64,000 nt of DNA from Corynebacterium variabile (lineage in GTDB: Bacteria; Actinomycetota; Actinomycetes; Mycobacteriales; Mycobacteriaceae): NCBI RefSeq assembly GCF_006539825.1, contig NZ_BJNT01000003.1:107985-171984 (forward strand). The letters are read 5' to 3'. The notes under the pieces were generated by a model. It searched no databases and was not told the DNA's origin. It saw only the letters and a list, made by a program, of their open reading frames with translations. The translations under genes were made by a program, and so were the position numbers. Shown piece by piece: positions 42,410 to 51,050 of this stretch; within the stretch, counting starts at the first letter, position 1, and each line of letters opens with the position of its first letter.

Positions 42410-42847
42410 GGCCACCGATCCTAGCGGCGTCCGGGAGGGCAGTGAAACCGGTGGCCACCCCGGACCCAGGGAAGACCGCACAGTCTGTTACCCACCCTTA
42501 CCAATTCGGCCAAATCAAAGTACTGTGATATGGCACACTCTTTTCCGTTCATCCCTAGCGAAGGTCGACGATCCGTGCCATGATCTAACACGTAACAGCG
42601 AGAGGGCCTGCAGGTTACACACCGGTTAACCGGACAATCTGCCCCCCCCCTTCTCCACACGGCGACACACCCCGGCACACGCCCACCGCTGCCGGTGACG
42701 TCACACCACTGTTCACATCCCCCGACGACCCGGATTCGGTCACTGACGCCCGGACGCGCTCCACGCGCCCGACACACGACCACGTCCGCACCACATCCGC
42801 ACTGCACCGTTTGACACTGACTTAGCATCCCCAAGGAGAAGATCATC
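42410..42847 (+). promoter_or_regulatory. Long intergenic/leader region upstream of whcE
   Basis: These 438 bases hold no convincing gene. They contain a perfect 12-bp palindrome CCGGTTAACCGG (42622-42633) and a run of nine C (42642-42650). A roughly 180-base stretch (about 42640-42830), read on the plus strand, is very rich in C and poor in G. AAGGAG (42833-42838) is the ribosome site of whcE. No consensus -35/-10 pair and no canonical SigH box were found for whcE. The C-rich, G-poor part has the composition of Rho-utilisation sites and may make a long regulated leader. Confidence 0.45.
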
Positions 42848-43108
42848 ATGGACTGGCGCCACGAAGCAATCTGCCGCAGCGAAGACCCCGAGCTGTTCTT
42901 CCCAGTCGGCAACTCCGGCCCTGCCCTGGCCCAGATCGCCAAGGCGAAGCTCGTCTGCAACAAGTGCCCCGTCACCCACGACTGCCTCGCCTGGGCCATC
43001 TCCTCCGGTCAGGACGCCGGCGTCTGGGGCGGCATGAGCGAAGACGAGCGCCGTGCCCTCAAGCGCCGCAACAACCGCGGTCGCACCCGCACCCGCGCCA
43101 CCGTCTAA
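42848..43108 (+). CDS. whcE: WhiB-family Fe-S regulator, WhcE/WhiB1 type
   Basis: The 86-residue protein is nearly identical in layout to mycobacterial WhiB1. The Fe-S cysteines are Cys9, Cys37, Cys40 and Cys46 (CNKC...C), followed by the turn AGVWGGMSEDERRALKRRN and an Arg-rich DNA-binding tail (RGRTRTRATV). WhiB1-type proteins bind a [4Fe-4S] cluster that reacts with NO and bind the primary sigma factor. The corynebacterial orthologue beside sigH-rshA is called WhcE and takes part in oxidative-stress responses. ATG 42848 has AAGGAG nine bases upstream. A short palindrome (AAACCGG/CCGGTTT, 43108-43123) begins at the stop. Confidence 0.92.
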   Translation: MDWRHEAICRSEDPELFFPVGNSGPALAQIAKAKLVCNKCPVTHDCLAWAISSGQDAGVWGGMSEDERRALKRRNNRGRTRTRATV

Positions 43109-43145
43109 AACCGGTTCCGGTTTAGGCTCTCGCAGGGTCCACCGT

Positions 43146-43151
43146 TAGACT
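43146..43151 (+). promoter_or_regulatory. Possible -10 box for the bL37 gene
   Basis: TAGACT lies 66 bases before the bL37 start codon. No clear -35 box is seen. The leader between them can form a weak hairpin around GTGTTCTTTCGGGGACAC. Confidence 0.4.
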
Positions 43152-43217
43152 GGTGCAGTTGTACACCCCGGGAGTGTTCTTTCGGGGACACCCCGTCAGA
43201 ACACATAAGGAGTGACC

Positions 43218-43292
43218 ATGAGCAAGCGTGGCCGTAAGCGTAAGGACCGTCGCAAGAAGGGCGCGAACCACGGTAAGCGCCCGAACGCCTGA
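43218..43292 (+). CDS. 50S ribosomal protein bL37 (24 residues)
   Basis: The 24-codon frame MSKRGRKRKDRRKKGANHGK...A is highly basic and matches the tiny actinobacterial ribosomal protein bL37, seen in mycobacterial 50S structures, where it sits near 23S rRNA. It starts at ATG 43218 with AAGGAG (43207-43212) five bases upstream and ends at TGA 43290-43292. A strong terminator follows 17 bases later. It is too short for most gene finders. Confidence 0.9.
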   Translation: MSKRGRKRKDRRKKGANHGKRPNA

Positions 43293-43309
43293 TACGCGTC
43301 CGAACATGA

Positions 43310-43350
43310 CAGAGGCCCGGTCCGGAGAGTTTCTCCGGACCGGGCCTCTG
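43310..43350 (+). terminator. Rho-independent terminator after bL37
   Basis: A perfect 19-bp stem (CAGAGGCCCGGTCCGGAGA and its complement) closes a GTT loop and is followed by TCTTT. It is symmetrical, so it could also stop transcription arriving from rshA on the other strand. Confidence 0.9.
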
Positions 43351-43459
43351 TCTTTCGACGGTAACTATGTCGTCTGTGCACCGGGCGCGTACACGGTCGT
43401 GACAGATCCGGTGCTGCCGTTGTCCCGACAGGCCGGATCCGTCATGATCGTGTACGGAC

Positions 43460-43783
43460 TCAGCGTCGGTTGATGCGCACCTGCGTCGACGAGACCTCGG
43501 TGACGGAACCGTCGGCGGCCCGTCGCACGGACGAGGTGTGCAGTGCGGTGACGATGCGTCCTCGCAGGTCCGTCGGGGCAGAGTCACAGCACCGCACCCG
43601 GAGAAGCTCCCGGACCTGCTGCTCGATGCCCAGCTGCTCGAGGCATGAGGGACAGTTCTCGGCGTGCTCGGCCAGTCTGCCCCGGAGGTTCTCGTCACAG
43701 CCGCCGTCGACGTACTCATAGAGAACGTCCACGAGATCATCGCAGCCGGACGGGTGGTTCGTCTGCTTGTCAGTCATCGTCAT
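43460..43783 (-). CDS. rshA: Zinc-binding anti-sigma factor RshA (anti-SigH)
   Basis: The 107-residue protein is of the RsrA/RshA ZAS family: His40, Cys44 and Cys47 in HAENCPSC, with Cys14 upstream, form the redox-sensitive zinc site. Reduced RshA holds SigH inactive; disulfide stress releases it. It starts at ATG 43783, sharing one base with the sigH stop (TGATG), so the two products are made in step. A GTG one codon upstream is possible. Confidence 0.9.
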   Translation of the reverse strand: MTMTDKQTNHPSGCDDLVDVLYEYVDGGCDENLRGRLAEHAENCPSCLEQLGIEQQVRELLRVRCCDSAPTDLRGRIVTALHTSSVRRAADGSVTEVSSTQVRINRR

Positions 43784-44445
43784 CACGCTTTCGTCTTTGG
43801 TGCGGTCGCCGAAGATTTCGCCGAGGATTTCGCAGTCTTCGCCGCCGCCGTGGCATCGAGCCCGATCCCACGCTCAGCGGCGACATCCTTGAGTTTCGTG
43901 CGCAGCTGCTTGCGTCCGCGGTGCAGCCGGCTCATCACCGTGCCGATCGGCGTCCCCATGATCTCGGCGATCTCCTTGTACGGGAGATCCTCGACGTCCG
44001 CGTAGTACACGACCATGCGGTAGTCGTCGGAGAGCTCCATGAGGGCGTCGCGGATCCGGGAGTCCGGTATCCGCTGCAGCGCCTCGATCTCGGCGGAACG
44101 CAGCCCCGTCGAGTCATGCGACGCCACATCCGCCAGCTGCCAGTCGGTGACGGCCTCGTCGGAGGTCTCCTTCGGCCGGCGCTGCTTCTTCCGGTACTGG
44201 TTGATGTAGGTGTTGGTGAGGATGCGGTACATCCAGGCCTTCAGGTTCGTGCCCGGCTTGTATGAGCCGAACGCCTGATAGGCCTTCATGTAGGCGTCCT
44301 GGACCAGGTCCTGGGCGTCCGTCGGATTACGGGTCATCCCGAGGGCGGCGCCGTAGAGCTGGTCCAGCAGGGGCAGCGCGTCCGACTCGAAGCGGGCGAG
44401 CAGTTGCTCGTCGCTGTCGCTGGTGCGCTTCACGGTGTTGGTCAT
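43783..44445 (-). CDS. sigH: ECF RNA polymerase sigma factor SigH
   Basis: The 220-residue ECF sigma factor of the SigH/SigR (ECF12) group controls the disulfide and heat-stress regulon, including thioredoxin genes. Region 2 contains [23 protein letters not shown] and [20 protein letters not shown]; region 4 contains [36 protein letters not shown]. An Ala/Lys/Ser-rich tail follows. The frame extends to TTG 44490, but that codon lies inside the -10 box of the apparent SigH promoter, so ATG 44445 is the start, although its GAGGAG is only two bases away. It is co-transcribed with rshA. Confidence 0.92.
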   Translation of the reverse strand: MTNTVKRTSDSDEQLLARFESDALPLLDQLYGAALGMTRNPTDAQDLVQDAYMKAYQAFGSYKPGTNLKAWMYRILTNTYINQYRKKQRRPKETSDEAVTDWQLADVASHDSTGLRSAEIEALQRIPDSRIRDALMELSDDYRMVVYYADVEDLPYKEIAEIMGTPIGTVMSRLHRGRKQLRTKLKDVAAERGIGLDATAAAKTAKSSAKSSATAPKTKA

Positions 44446-44485
44446 GGCTCCTCTGCGTGGGTCAGCACTCTGCCACTCCACCCGA

Positions 44486-44516
44486 ATCAACAGTCCGGAC
44501 GTGCGGCACTATTCCC
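44486..44516 (-). promoter_or_regulatory. SigH-type (autoregulated) promoter of sigH
   Basis: On the minus strand GGGAATA (44516-44510) and GTTGAT (44491-44486) are separated by 18 bases, matching the SigH consensus GGAATA-N16-19-GTT. The -35 box contains the TAG stop codon of the SRAP gene. Transcription would start about 35 bases before the sigH ATG. Confidence 0.8.
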
Positions 44517-45192
44517 CCATCGTATCCCGTAACTCCCCTGTTCCCCCGATGAGTTCGGGTCCGTTGACCGCGACATTGCCGACCCGACGGTCAACCGCAC
44601 GGGTGGTGAGCACCTGCCGGACCGCCTCACCGGGGACGCGGGACGCCGCCTCGCGCAGCACCTCTCCCCCCTCTCCACCGTCCAGCCACGCCTGCGCCTC
44701 GTCGTCGGAGAGCACCCGCGGCATCCGGTCGTGCAGCCACTCCACCGGGTCGGCCGAAGCCGTGGTCACCACAGTCGCCCGCAGCTCGCCCTCGCCGTCA
44801 CCCTTGACCAGTCCCGCGACGATGAGCGGGCCGTCCCCGGTCACCAGGTACGGCGTCTTCGTGCCCGAGTCGGCGTTCCACTCGTACCAGCCGTCCATGA
44901 GGACCAGCGCGGGTTCCGCGTCCCGGAACGACGCCTTGTCGAAGGCCGTCTCGCCACGGGCGTTGAACAGCACGGTCCCCGGTTTCCACGGGGCGGGGAA
45001 CCCCCAGGCCGCCGGGCCGAGCACCAGACGTCCCTCGAAGCGACGCACCACGGCGATGCGATGGGTCGGCGCGATGTTCCAGCTGGGTCGCAACCAGTCC
45101 CCGGGCAGCGCTGTGACCTGTTCACCGAGCCGGTCCGACAGGCCGGTGAGCAGGGTTTCCGTGGCAGTGAACAGGATGTAGCGACCGCACAT
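44509..45192 (-). CDS. SRAP-family abasic-site DNA-protein crosslinking protein (YedK/HMCES type)
   Basis: The 227-residue protein forms a covalent thiazolidine link with abasic sites in single-stranded DNA, protecting them. The catalytic Cys2 is in MCGRY. The other family motifs are present: [36 protein letters not shown] with the active-site Glu, and EWLHDRMP with the His. The frame is open more than 900 bases further upstream, but that is antisense to aroA; Cys2 must follow the start Met, so ATG 45192 is required. TAGGCT lies nine bases before it. Its stop lies in the sigH promoter. Confidence 0.93.
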   Translation of the reverse strand: MCGRYILFTATETLLTGLSDRLGEQVTALPGDWLRPSWNIAPTHRIAVVRRFEGRLVLGPAAWGFPAPWKPGTVLFNARGETAFDKASFRDAEPALVLMDGWYEWNADSGTKTPYLVTGDGPLIVAGLVKGDGEGELRATVVTTASADPVEWLHDRMPRVLSDDEAQAWLDGGEGGEVLREAASRVPGEAVRQVLTTRAVDRRVGNVAVNGPELIGGTGELRDTMGE

Positions 45193-45226
45193 GGTATCCA
45201 GCCTAGGCCAAACTACACTGGAGCCC

Positions 45227-46510
45227 ATGACCCCAACTCCATGGGCCGCGCCGGTCGCCCCGTTCCCCGTCACCGCCACTGTCTCTGTCCCGGGATCGAA
45301 GTCGATCACCAACCGGGCACTGCTGCTGTCCGCGCTCGCCGACGGCCCCTCCGAGATCACCGGAGCGCTGCAGAGCCGCGACACGCAGCTGATGGCGGAC
45401 GCCCTGCGGACCATGGGGACGACCGTCGTCACCGACGGAGACAACATCACCGTCACCCCTGGTGACCTGCACGGCGGCGAGGTCCAGTGTGGCCTCGCCG
45501 GCACCGTGCTGCGCTTCCTTCCCGCCGCCGCCGCCCTCGCCGACGGCGACGTCTGGTTCCACGGCGACCGTGAGGCCCAGGCCCGCCCGATGGGCACCAC
45601 CCTCGAATCCCTGGAGGCTCTGGGGGCGACCGTCAAAACCTCGGACGACCCGGGGAACCCGCTGCCTTTCGCCGTCACCGGCCACGGCGGGATCCGTGGT
45701 GGCGAGGTGCACATCGACGCCTCGGCATCCTCCCAGTTCGTCTCCGGCCTGCTGCTCGCCGGTGCGCGCTTCGACGAGGGAGTCACCGTCGTCCATGTCG
45801 GGGACGCCGTGCCCAGCCAGCCGCACATCGAGATGACCGTGGAGATGCTGCGCGCCGCCGGTGTGACCGTGGACGTCAGCTTCAACCGGTGGACGGTCCA
45901 CCCCGGTCCGGTCCGGGGACGCCACTGGGCGGTCGAACCCGACCTGTCGAACGCGACCCCGTTCCTCTCCGCCGCCGCGGTCACCGGCGGTGAGGTGCGG
46001 GTGCGCGACTGGCCGGCGCAGACCACCCAGCCCGGCGACCAGTTCCGTGCGGTGCTGGAGGACATGGGTGCGACAGTCGACCTCGCCACGCACACCGGCG
46101 AGCTCATCGTGCGCGGCGCTGCAGGTGGGGCGCTCACGGGCATCACCTGGGACATGCACGACATCGGCGAGCTGACCCCGACCGTCGCCGCGCTGTGCGC
46201 CCTGGCGAAGGGTCGCAGTCACCTCTACGGCATCGCCCACCTGCGCGGCCACGAGACCGATCGGCTCGCCGCGCTGGAGGCTGAGCTGACCGGGCTGGGC
46301 TGCGGCGTCTCCCAGACCGCCGACGGCCTGGTCATCGACCCGGCCCCGTTGCACGGTGGGCTGTGGCACACCTACGCCGACCACCGGATGGCGACCGCCG
46401 GGGCGATCCTCGGCCTGGTCACCGAGGGCGTGCAGGTCGAGGACATCACCACCACGACGAAGACCCTGCCCGGGTTCGAGACGCGCTGGGCGCAGATGGT
46501 GGGGGCCTGA
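45227..46510 (+). CDS. aroA: 3-phosphoshikimate 1-carboxyvinyltransferase (EPSP synthase)
   Basis: The 427-residue enzyme joins shikimate 3-phosphate and PEP in the chorismate pathway, which also feeds the chorismate mutase at 4.8 kb. Signatures are [37 protein letters not shown] (equivalent to the GNAGTxxR motif, with Leu for Asn), and [13 protein letters not shown] and [14 protein letters not shown] near the C-terminus. The frame is open to 45191, overlapping the SRAP start, but TACACT (45214-45219) lies seven bases before ATG 45227, giving a leaderless start there. It is followed by rsgA after five bases. Confidence 0.95.
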   Translation: MTPTPWAAPVAPFPVTATVSVPGSKSITNRALLLSALADGPSEITGALQSRDTQLMADALRTMGTTVVTDGDNITVTPGDLHGGEVQCGLAGTVLRFLPAAAALADGDVWFHGDREAQARPMGTTLESLEALGATVKTSDDPGNPLPFAVTGHGGIRGGEVHIDASASSQFVSGLLLAGARFDEGVTVVHVGDAVPSQPHIEMTVEMLRAAGVTVDVSFNRWTVHPGPVRGRHWAVEPDLSNATPFLSAAAVTGGEVRVRDWPAQTTQPGDQFRAVLEDMGATVDLATHTGELIVRGAAGGALTGITWDMHDIGELTPTVAALCALAKGRSHLYGIAHLRGHETDRLAALEAELTGLGCGVSQTADGLVIDPAPLHGGLWHTYADHRMATAGAILGLVTEGVQVEDITTTTKTLPGFETRWAQMVGA

Positions 46511-46515
46511 CGGAT

Positions 46516-47526
46516 ATGGGCCGGCGCAGTTACGACGAATCCGATGTCAAGGTCCGCCCGGGGAAGGGGTCCCGGCCACGGACAAAGGACCGACCGTCCC
46601 ACAAGGACGCCGAGACCGGCATGGTCGTGACGAAGGACCGGGGACGCTGGGGCGTGGTCATCGACGGCGCCGACCCGGATGCTTCCCCGGCGATCTGCAT
46701 GCGCGCCCGGGAGATGGGACGCACCGCCGTCGTCGTCGGTGACCGGGTCGCCGTGGTCGGCGACACCTCCGGTCTCGACGGGACCCTGGCCCGCATCGTG
46801 CGGTTGGAGGACCGGAAGACCGTCCTGCGCCGAACCGCCGATGACACGGACTCCTATGAGCGTGTCGTGGTCGCCAATGCCGACCAGCTGCTCATCGTCA
46901 CCGCGGTCGCTGATCCGCCGCCGCGCTCCGGGTTCGTCGAGCGTGCGCTGATCGCCGCGTTCGCCGGGGGTCTGACCCCGGTGATCTGCCTGACGAAGTC
47001 TGATCTGGCGGATCCGTCGGAGTTCGCCGCCGAGTTCGCCGACCTGGACGTGCAGGTCGTGGTCTGTGGCCGGGACGATCCGCTGACCCCGGTCACCGAT
47101 CTGGTGCACGGTCACCTCACCGCGCTGATCGGACACTCCGGTGTGGGAAAGTCCACCCTGGTCAACCGGCTGGTGCCGGATGCCGACCGGGCGACCGGCG
47201 TGGTGTCCGGCGTCGGCAAGGGTCGTCACACCTCGACGCAGTCTGTCGCGTTGCGGCTGCCCGGTGGCGAGAACGCCGGCTGGATCGTCGACACCCCCGG
47301 TATCCGGAGTTTCGGCCTGGCCCATGTGGATCCGGAGACGGTCATCGGTGTCTTCGAGGATCTGCGGGACGTCGTGGAGGACTGCCCCCGCGGCTGTACC
47401 CACGCCGGCCCGCCGGCCGATCCGGAATGTGCCCTCGACCGGCTCACCGGCGCCAGTGCGCGGCGTGTCGCCGCGGTCCGTGTCCTGTTGGAGGCGCTGC
47501 GGTCCAACAACGAGTGGGAGCTGTAG
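46516..47526 (+). CDS. rsgA: Ribosome small-subunit-dependent GTPase RsgA
   Basis: The 336-residue circularly permuted GTPase works in late 30S maturation. Order: OB fold (about 30-110), then G4 LTKSD, G1 GHSGVGKST, a switch region with GRHTST, G3 DTPG, and a C-terminal zinc knuckle CPRGCTHAGPPADPEC. The permuted order G4-G1-G3 is diagnostic. A basic N-terminus (GKGSRPRTKDRP) binds RNA. ATG 46516 follows the aroA stop by five bases; the open frame upstream of it overlaps aroA and is discarded. Confidence 0.93.
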   Translation: MGRRSYDESDVKVRPGKGSRPRTKDRPSHKDAETGMVVTKDRGRWGVVIDGADPDASPAICMRAREMGRTAVVVGDRVAVVGDTSGLDGTLARIVRLEDRKTVLRRTADDTDSYERVVVANADQLLIVTAVADPPPRSGFVERALIAAFAGGLTPVICLTKSDLADPSEFAAEFADLDVQVVVCGRDDPLTPVTDLVHGHLTALIGHSGVGKSTLVNRLVPDADRATGVVSGVGKGRHTSTQSVALRLPGGENAGWIVDTPGIRSFGLAHVDPETVIGVFEDLRDVVEDCPRGCTHAGPPADPECALDRLTGASARRVAAVRVLLEALRSNNEWEL

Positions 47527-47545
47527 CCCCTTCCCGGTAGTGATC

Positions 47546-47565
47546 CGGATCCCGCCGAGGATCCG
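47546..47565 (+). terminator. Weak hairpin after rsgA
   Basis: CGGATCC and GGATCCG are separated by six bases, 20 bases past the rsgA stop. No T-tract follows, so its role as terminator is uncertain. Confidence 0.35.
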
Positions 47566-47605
47566 CCGGTCTGCCTGCATCTCTCCTTATTTTATTAGTT
47601 CAATA

Positions 47606-47634
47606 TTGCGGGATTTCAAAAGTAGGTGCATACT
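47606..47634 (+). promoter_or_regulatory. furA promoter within an AT-rich operator-like region
   Basis: TTGCGG (47606-47611) and CATACT (47629-47634) have a 17-base spacer; ATG 47642 follows seven bases after the -10 box, so the furA mRNA is probably leaderless. The AT-rich stretch just upstream (47588-47607, TTATTTTATTAGTTCAATAT) stands out from the GC-rich surroundings and is a likely FurA binding site. Confidence 0.65.
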
Positions 47635-47641
47635 GGGTCCC

Positions 47642-48139
47642 ATGCGCACAGAACCGGCCGACACCTGGGTAGAACGCGTGCGGGATGCGGGACTTCGAGC
47701 GACCCCCGGACGCCTCGCCGCCCTGCGGTACATCAACACCCACCCGCACAGCTCCGCCGCCGAGGTGCACGCCGGTATCCGCACGGAACTCCCGTCGATC
47801 TCCATGCAGTCCGTCCACAATGTCGTGAACGATCTGAGCGCACACGGCGTCCTGCGCCGTATCGACCTGCCCGGTGCCACCGGCGCACGCTACGAGACAG
47901 ACAACGACGACAACCACCACCACATCCAGTGCGTGGTCTGCGGTCGTCTCGAGGATGTCGAGTGCGTCATCGGCGAAGCCCCGTGCCTCACCCCCAGTGA
48001 CACGCACGGCATGAGCACCATTCTCTCCGCAGAAATCACGTTCCGGGCCGTCTGCGACGACTGCGCCGCCCGCGAAGGACTCCCACCGCCGGCCGACCAC
48101 CGGCACGCAGTACACCACACAGCACCCACGTTCCGTTGA
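47642..48139 (+). CDS. furA: Fur-family regulator FurA
   Basis: The 165-residue protein is a metal- and redox-sensing repressor. A winged helix-turn-helix (LRATPGRLAALRYINTHPHSSAAEVHAGI, then SMQSVHNVVNDLSAHGVLRRI) is followed by a metal-binding dimerisation domain. This domain has NHHHIQCVVCGRLEDVEC and the C-terminal CxxC pair CDDC. FurA proteins repress the katG gene behind them and their own gene. The start ATG 47642 is fixed by the -10 box seven bases upstream; the open frame further upstream is the shadow of rsgA. Spacing to katG is 36 bases. Confidence 0.9.
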   Translation: MRTEPADTWVERVRDAGLRATPGRLAALRYINTHPHSSAAEVHAGIRTELPSISMQSVHNVVNDLSAHGVLRRIDLPGATGARYETDNDDNHHHIQCVVCGRLEDVECVIGEAPCLTPSDTHGMSTILSAEITFRAVCDDCAAREGLPPPADHRHAVHHTAPTFR

Positions 48140-48175
48140 ACCACTCTGCGACAACAGATCCAGGAGATACACACC

Positions 48176-50422
48176 ATGACTGACACGACCAGCGGCTGCC
48201 CCGTCATCCACGGGGGCTCCGGCGAGCCCACCCCGGGCTCCGACAACGACCGCCTCGTATTCCCCACCGAGGGCAACCCGAACCAGCAGTGGTGGCCGAA
48301 GCGCCTCAACCTCCACCTGCTCGCCCACAACCCGCAGGAGATCCGGCCCACCGATCCGGACTTCGACTACGTCGCCGCCTTCGAGGCACTTGATCTCCCC
48401 GAGGTCAAGAAGGACATCGAAGAGGTCCTCACCACGTCGAAGTCCTGGTGGCCCGCCGACTTCGGCAACTACGGTCCGCTGATCATCCGTATGGCCTGGC
48501 ACGCCGCCGGTACCTACCGCGCCTCCGACGGCCGCGGTGGCGCCGGCACCGGCCAGCAGCGCTTCGCCCCGCTCAACAGCTGGCCCGACAACGGCGGCCT
48601 CGACAAGGCCCGCCGCGTCCTCTGGCCCGTCAAGAAGAAGTACGGCAAGTCCCTGTCCTGGGGTGATCTCATGGTGCTCGCCGGCAACGTCGCGCTGGAG
48701 ACCATGGGCTTCGAGACTCTGGGCTACAGCGGTGGCCGCGAGGACGTCTGGGAGCCGGAGAACGTGTTCTGGGGTGCGGAGTCCGACTGGCTCGGCACGG
48801 ACGCCCGCTACAACGGCACCAATGAGACCACCCGTGAGCTGCAGAAGCCCTTCGGTGCGACCACCATGGGCCTGATCTACGTCAACCCGGAGGGCCCGGA
48901 GGGCAACCCGGACCCGGCCGCCGCCGCCCCCGACATCCGCGAGACCTTCCACCGGATGAACATGGACGACGAGGAGACCATTGCCCTGATCGCCGGTGGG
49001 CACACCTTCGGCAAGACCCACGGTGCCGCCCCGGACACCGAGGAGAATGTCGGCCCCGCTCCCGAGGGCGCTCCGCTGCACCGCCAGGGACTCGGCTGGG
49101 AGAACCACAACGGTTCCGGCAAGGGTGATGACCAGATCACCTCCGGTCTGGAGGTCACCTGGACCTACCACCCGACCCGCTGGGACAACGAGTTCTTCCA
49201 CATCCTCTTCGCCTACGAGTGGGAGCCGGTCCGCGGCGAGGGCGGCCACTGGCACTGGCGTCCGAAGGACAACGGGGGCGCCGACATGGTGCCGATGGCG
49301 CACTCCGCAGGACGCCGTGAGCCGCGCATGCTCACCACCGACATCTCGCTGCGCGTCGACCCGACCTACGAGAAGATCGCCCGGAAGTTCAAGGACGACC
49401 AGGCCGCCTTCAGCGCCGCCTTCGCCCGCGCCTGGTTCAAGCTGACCCACCGCGACATGGGCCCGGTCTCCCGCTACGTCGGCCCCGAGGTCCCCTCGGA
49501 GACCTTCATCTGGCAGGACCCGCTGCCCGAGGCCACCGGTGAGCAGATCACCGCCGCGGACGTCGCCGAGCTCAAGCAGGCCGTCCTGGATTCCGGCCTG
49601 TCGACCGCCCGGCTGGTGGCCACCGCGTGGTCTTCGGCCTCGAGCTTCCGTTCCACCGACAAGCGCGGTGGCGCCAACGGTGCGCGTATCCGTCTGGAGC
49701 CCCAGCGCAGCTGGGAGGCCAATGAGCCTGCCGAACTGGCCACGGCGCTCCACGCCCTCGAATCCGTGCGTGCCGGGTTCAACGAGACCCACGCCCCGCG
49801 CGAGGTGTCGCTGGCCGACCTCATCGTCATCGCCGGCAACGCCGCGGTCGAGAAGGCGGCCGCCGAGGCCGGACACCCGGTCGAGGTGCCGTTCACCCCG
49901 GGCCGCGTCGACGCCACCCAGGAGCAGACCGACGTGGACTCCTTCGCCTTCCTCGAACCCGAGTCCGACGGCTTCCGCAACTGGCAGAGCGCGTCCCTGG
50001 ACTACCCGGCCGAGCACCTGCTGGTCGACAAGGCCGCACTGCTGGGCCTCACCGCCCCGCAGATGACCGTCCTGGTCGGTGGCCTGCGTGTCCTCGGCGC
50101 GAACCACGGCGGCTCGACCGACGGTGTCCTCACCGACCGCCCCGGTGTGCTGAGCAACGACTTCTTCGTCAACCTGCTCACCCTGGGCAACGAGTGGACC
50201 CCGCAGGACGCCGCCCCGGGCCACTACACCTGCACCGACGGCGAGACCGGCGAAGAGCTCTGGACCGGTACCCGCGCTGACCTGGTGTTCTCCTCGAACT
50301 CCGAGCTGCGTGCGCTGGCCGAGGTCTACGCCTCCGACGACGCCGCCGACAAGTTCATCGACGACTTCGTCGCCGCCTGGGCCAAGATCGCCGAGGCTGA
50401 CCGCTTCGACCTGCACCACTAG
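48176..50422 (+). CDS. katG: Catalase-peroxidase KatG
   Basis: The 748-residue haem enzyme breaks down hydrogen peroxide. The distal triad Arg105, Trp108 and His109 is in [13 protein letters not shown], and the proximal haem ligand His276 is in [13 protein letters not shown]. Ser323 in [10 protein letters not shown] corresponds to Ser315 of the M. tuberculosis enzyme and Trp329 to Trp321. The tyrosine of the Met-Tyr-Trp adduct is expected in LIYVNPEGP. The second, haem-free half (about residues 440-748) is complete. ATG 48176 has AGGAGA eight bases upstream. It is translated after furA. Many corynebacteria rely on a monofunctional catalase instead, so the presence of this pair is noteworthy. 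Confidence 0.96.
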   Translation: MTDTTSGCPVIHGGSGEPTPGSDNDRLVFPTEGNPNQQWWPKRLNLHLLAHNPQEIRPTDPDFDYVAAFEALDLPEVKKDIEEVLTTSKSWWPADFGNYGPLIIRMAWHAAGTYRASDGRGGAGTGQQRFAPLNSWPDNGGLDKARRVLWPVKKKYGKSLSWGDLMVLAGNVALETMGFETLGYSGGREDVWEPENVFWGAESDWLGTDARYNGTNETTRELQKPFGATTMGLIYVNPEGPEGNPDPAAAAPDIRETFHRMNMDDEETIALIAGGHTFGKTHGAAPDTEENVGPAPEGAPLHRQGLGWENHNGSGKGDDQITSGLEVTWTYHPTRWDNEFFHILFAYEWEPVRGEGGHWHWRPKDNGGADMVPMAHSAGRREPRMLTTDISLRVDPTYEKIARKFKDDQAAFSAAFARAWFKLTHRDMGPVSRYVGPEVPSETFIWQDPLPEATGEQITAADVAELKQAVLDSGLSTARLVATAWSSASSFRSTDKRGGANGARIRLEPQRSWEANEPAELATALHALESVRAGFNETHAPREVSLADLIVIAGNAAVEKAAAEAGHPVEVPFTPGRVDATQEQTDVDSFAFLEPESDGFRNWQSASLDYPAEHLLVDKAALLGLTAPQMTVLVGGLRVLGANHGGSTDGVLTDRPGVLSNDFFVNLLTLGNEWTPQDAAPGHYTCTDGETGEELWTGTRADLVFSSNSELRALAEVYASDDAADKFIDDFVAAWAKIAEADRFDLHH

Positions 50423-50452
50423 TTAGGCTGACCGGAACTGACCACCCGGACA

Positions 50453-50506
50453 CAGCAGAACCCCTGCCGACAGGATCACCTCCCGTCCCCGGCAGGGGTT
50501 CTGCTG
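50453..50506. terminator. Hairpin between katG and the convergent DUF6912 gene
   Basis: Perfect 17-bp arms (CAGCAGAACCCCTGCCG and its complement) enclose a 20-base loop. Neither side has a long T-tract. Its position between convergent genes suggests a bidirectional terminator. Confidence 0.7.
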
Positions 50507-50535
50507 GATCGACGGTTCCCCCGGGACCGCAGAGC

Positions 50536-51048
50536 CTAGAGCAGGTCCACCAGGACGCCGAGCTCCTTGGCGTCGTACCAGCTCATGAGATTGTCCTCGC
50601 AGTCACCGAGAGTGATCTCGGCGTCCTCGTCCCCCAGGTCGGCCGCGTCGACGACCTCGATGGCCGCCGCCGTCGCCGGCTCGTTGCCCTCGTCGTCGAC
50701 GTGGATCGCCACGAGCTGTGACGTCTCCAGCAGAGCCGGGAACACGTCCACGACCGCTTCGCCCTTGTCCGCGTTCGCCAACACCGACGTCTCGGGTAGG
50801 TCAGCGGAGATCACCACACGACGGTGCGGAAACTTCTCCTCCCCGCCGGCGGTCAGCAGGCGCAGGGACGCCCGCGAGGCCTCCAGGAACGCCTGGTACT
50901 CGATCTCCTCGTCGTCCCCGGAGGTGAAGAACTCACGCAGCGCCGGGGTCAGTGAGAAGCCGACACCCGAGCGCACCGGCATCTGGCCGTCCTTGGCGAG
51001 GGTGCCGAGCATGTCGAAGGTGGCGGGAAGGTAGACGCGCACACTCAT
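50536..51048 (-). CDS. DUF6912-family protein
   Basis: The 170-residue cytosolic protein of unknown function matches the actinobacterial DUF6912 pattern: VRVYLPATFDMLGTLAKDG, then GFSLTPALREFF, EEIEYQAFLEASRASLRLL and a C-terminal acidic part with WYDAKELGVLVDLL. It is strongly acidic and has no membrane segment. It starts at ATG 51048, two bases after the HAD-like gene, with which it forms an operon. Confidence 0.75.
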   Translation of the reverse strand: MSVRVYLPATFDMLGTLAKDGQMPVRSGVGFSLTPALREFFTSGDDEEIEYQAFLEASRASLRLLTAGGEEKFPHRRVVISADLPETSVLANADKGEAVVDVFPALLETSQLVAIHVDDEGNEPATAAAIEVVDAADLGDEDAEITLGDCEDNLMSWYDAKELGVLVDLL

Positions 51049-51050
51049 GG

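Noticed and set aside
42524..42537. GlxR/CRP-type site TGTG...CACA upstream of whcE
   Set aside because: The half-sites are six bases apart, whereas the GlxR/CRP consensus TGTGA-N6-TCACA needs eight between TGTG and CACA.
45193..46164. N-terminal extension of the SRAP gene to 551 residues
   Set aside because: It is antisense to aroA, and SRAP proteins need Cys directly after the start Met, which fixes the start at 45192.
47600..50419. Open frame of 939 codons on the minus strand
   Set aside because: It is antisense to furA and katG, which have complete catalytic motifs on the other strand.
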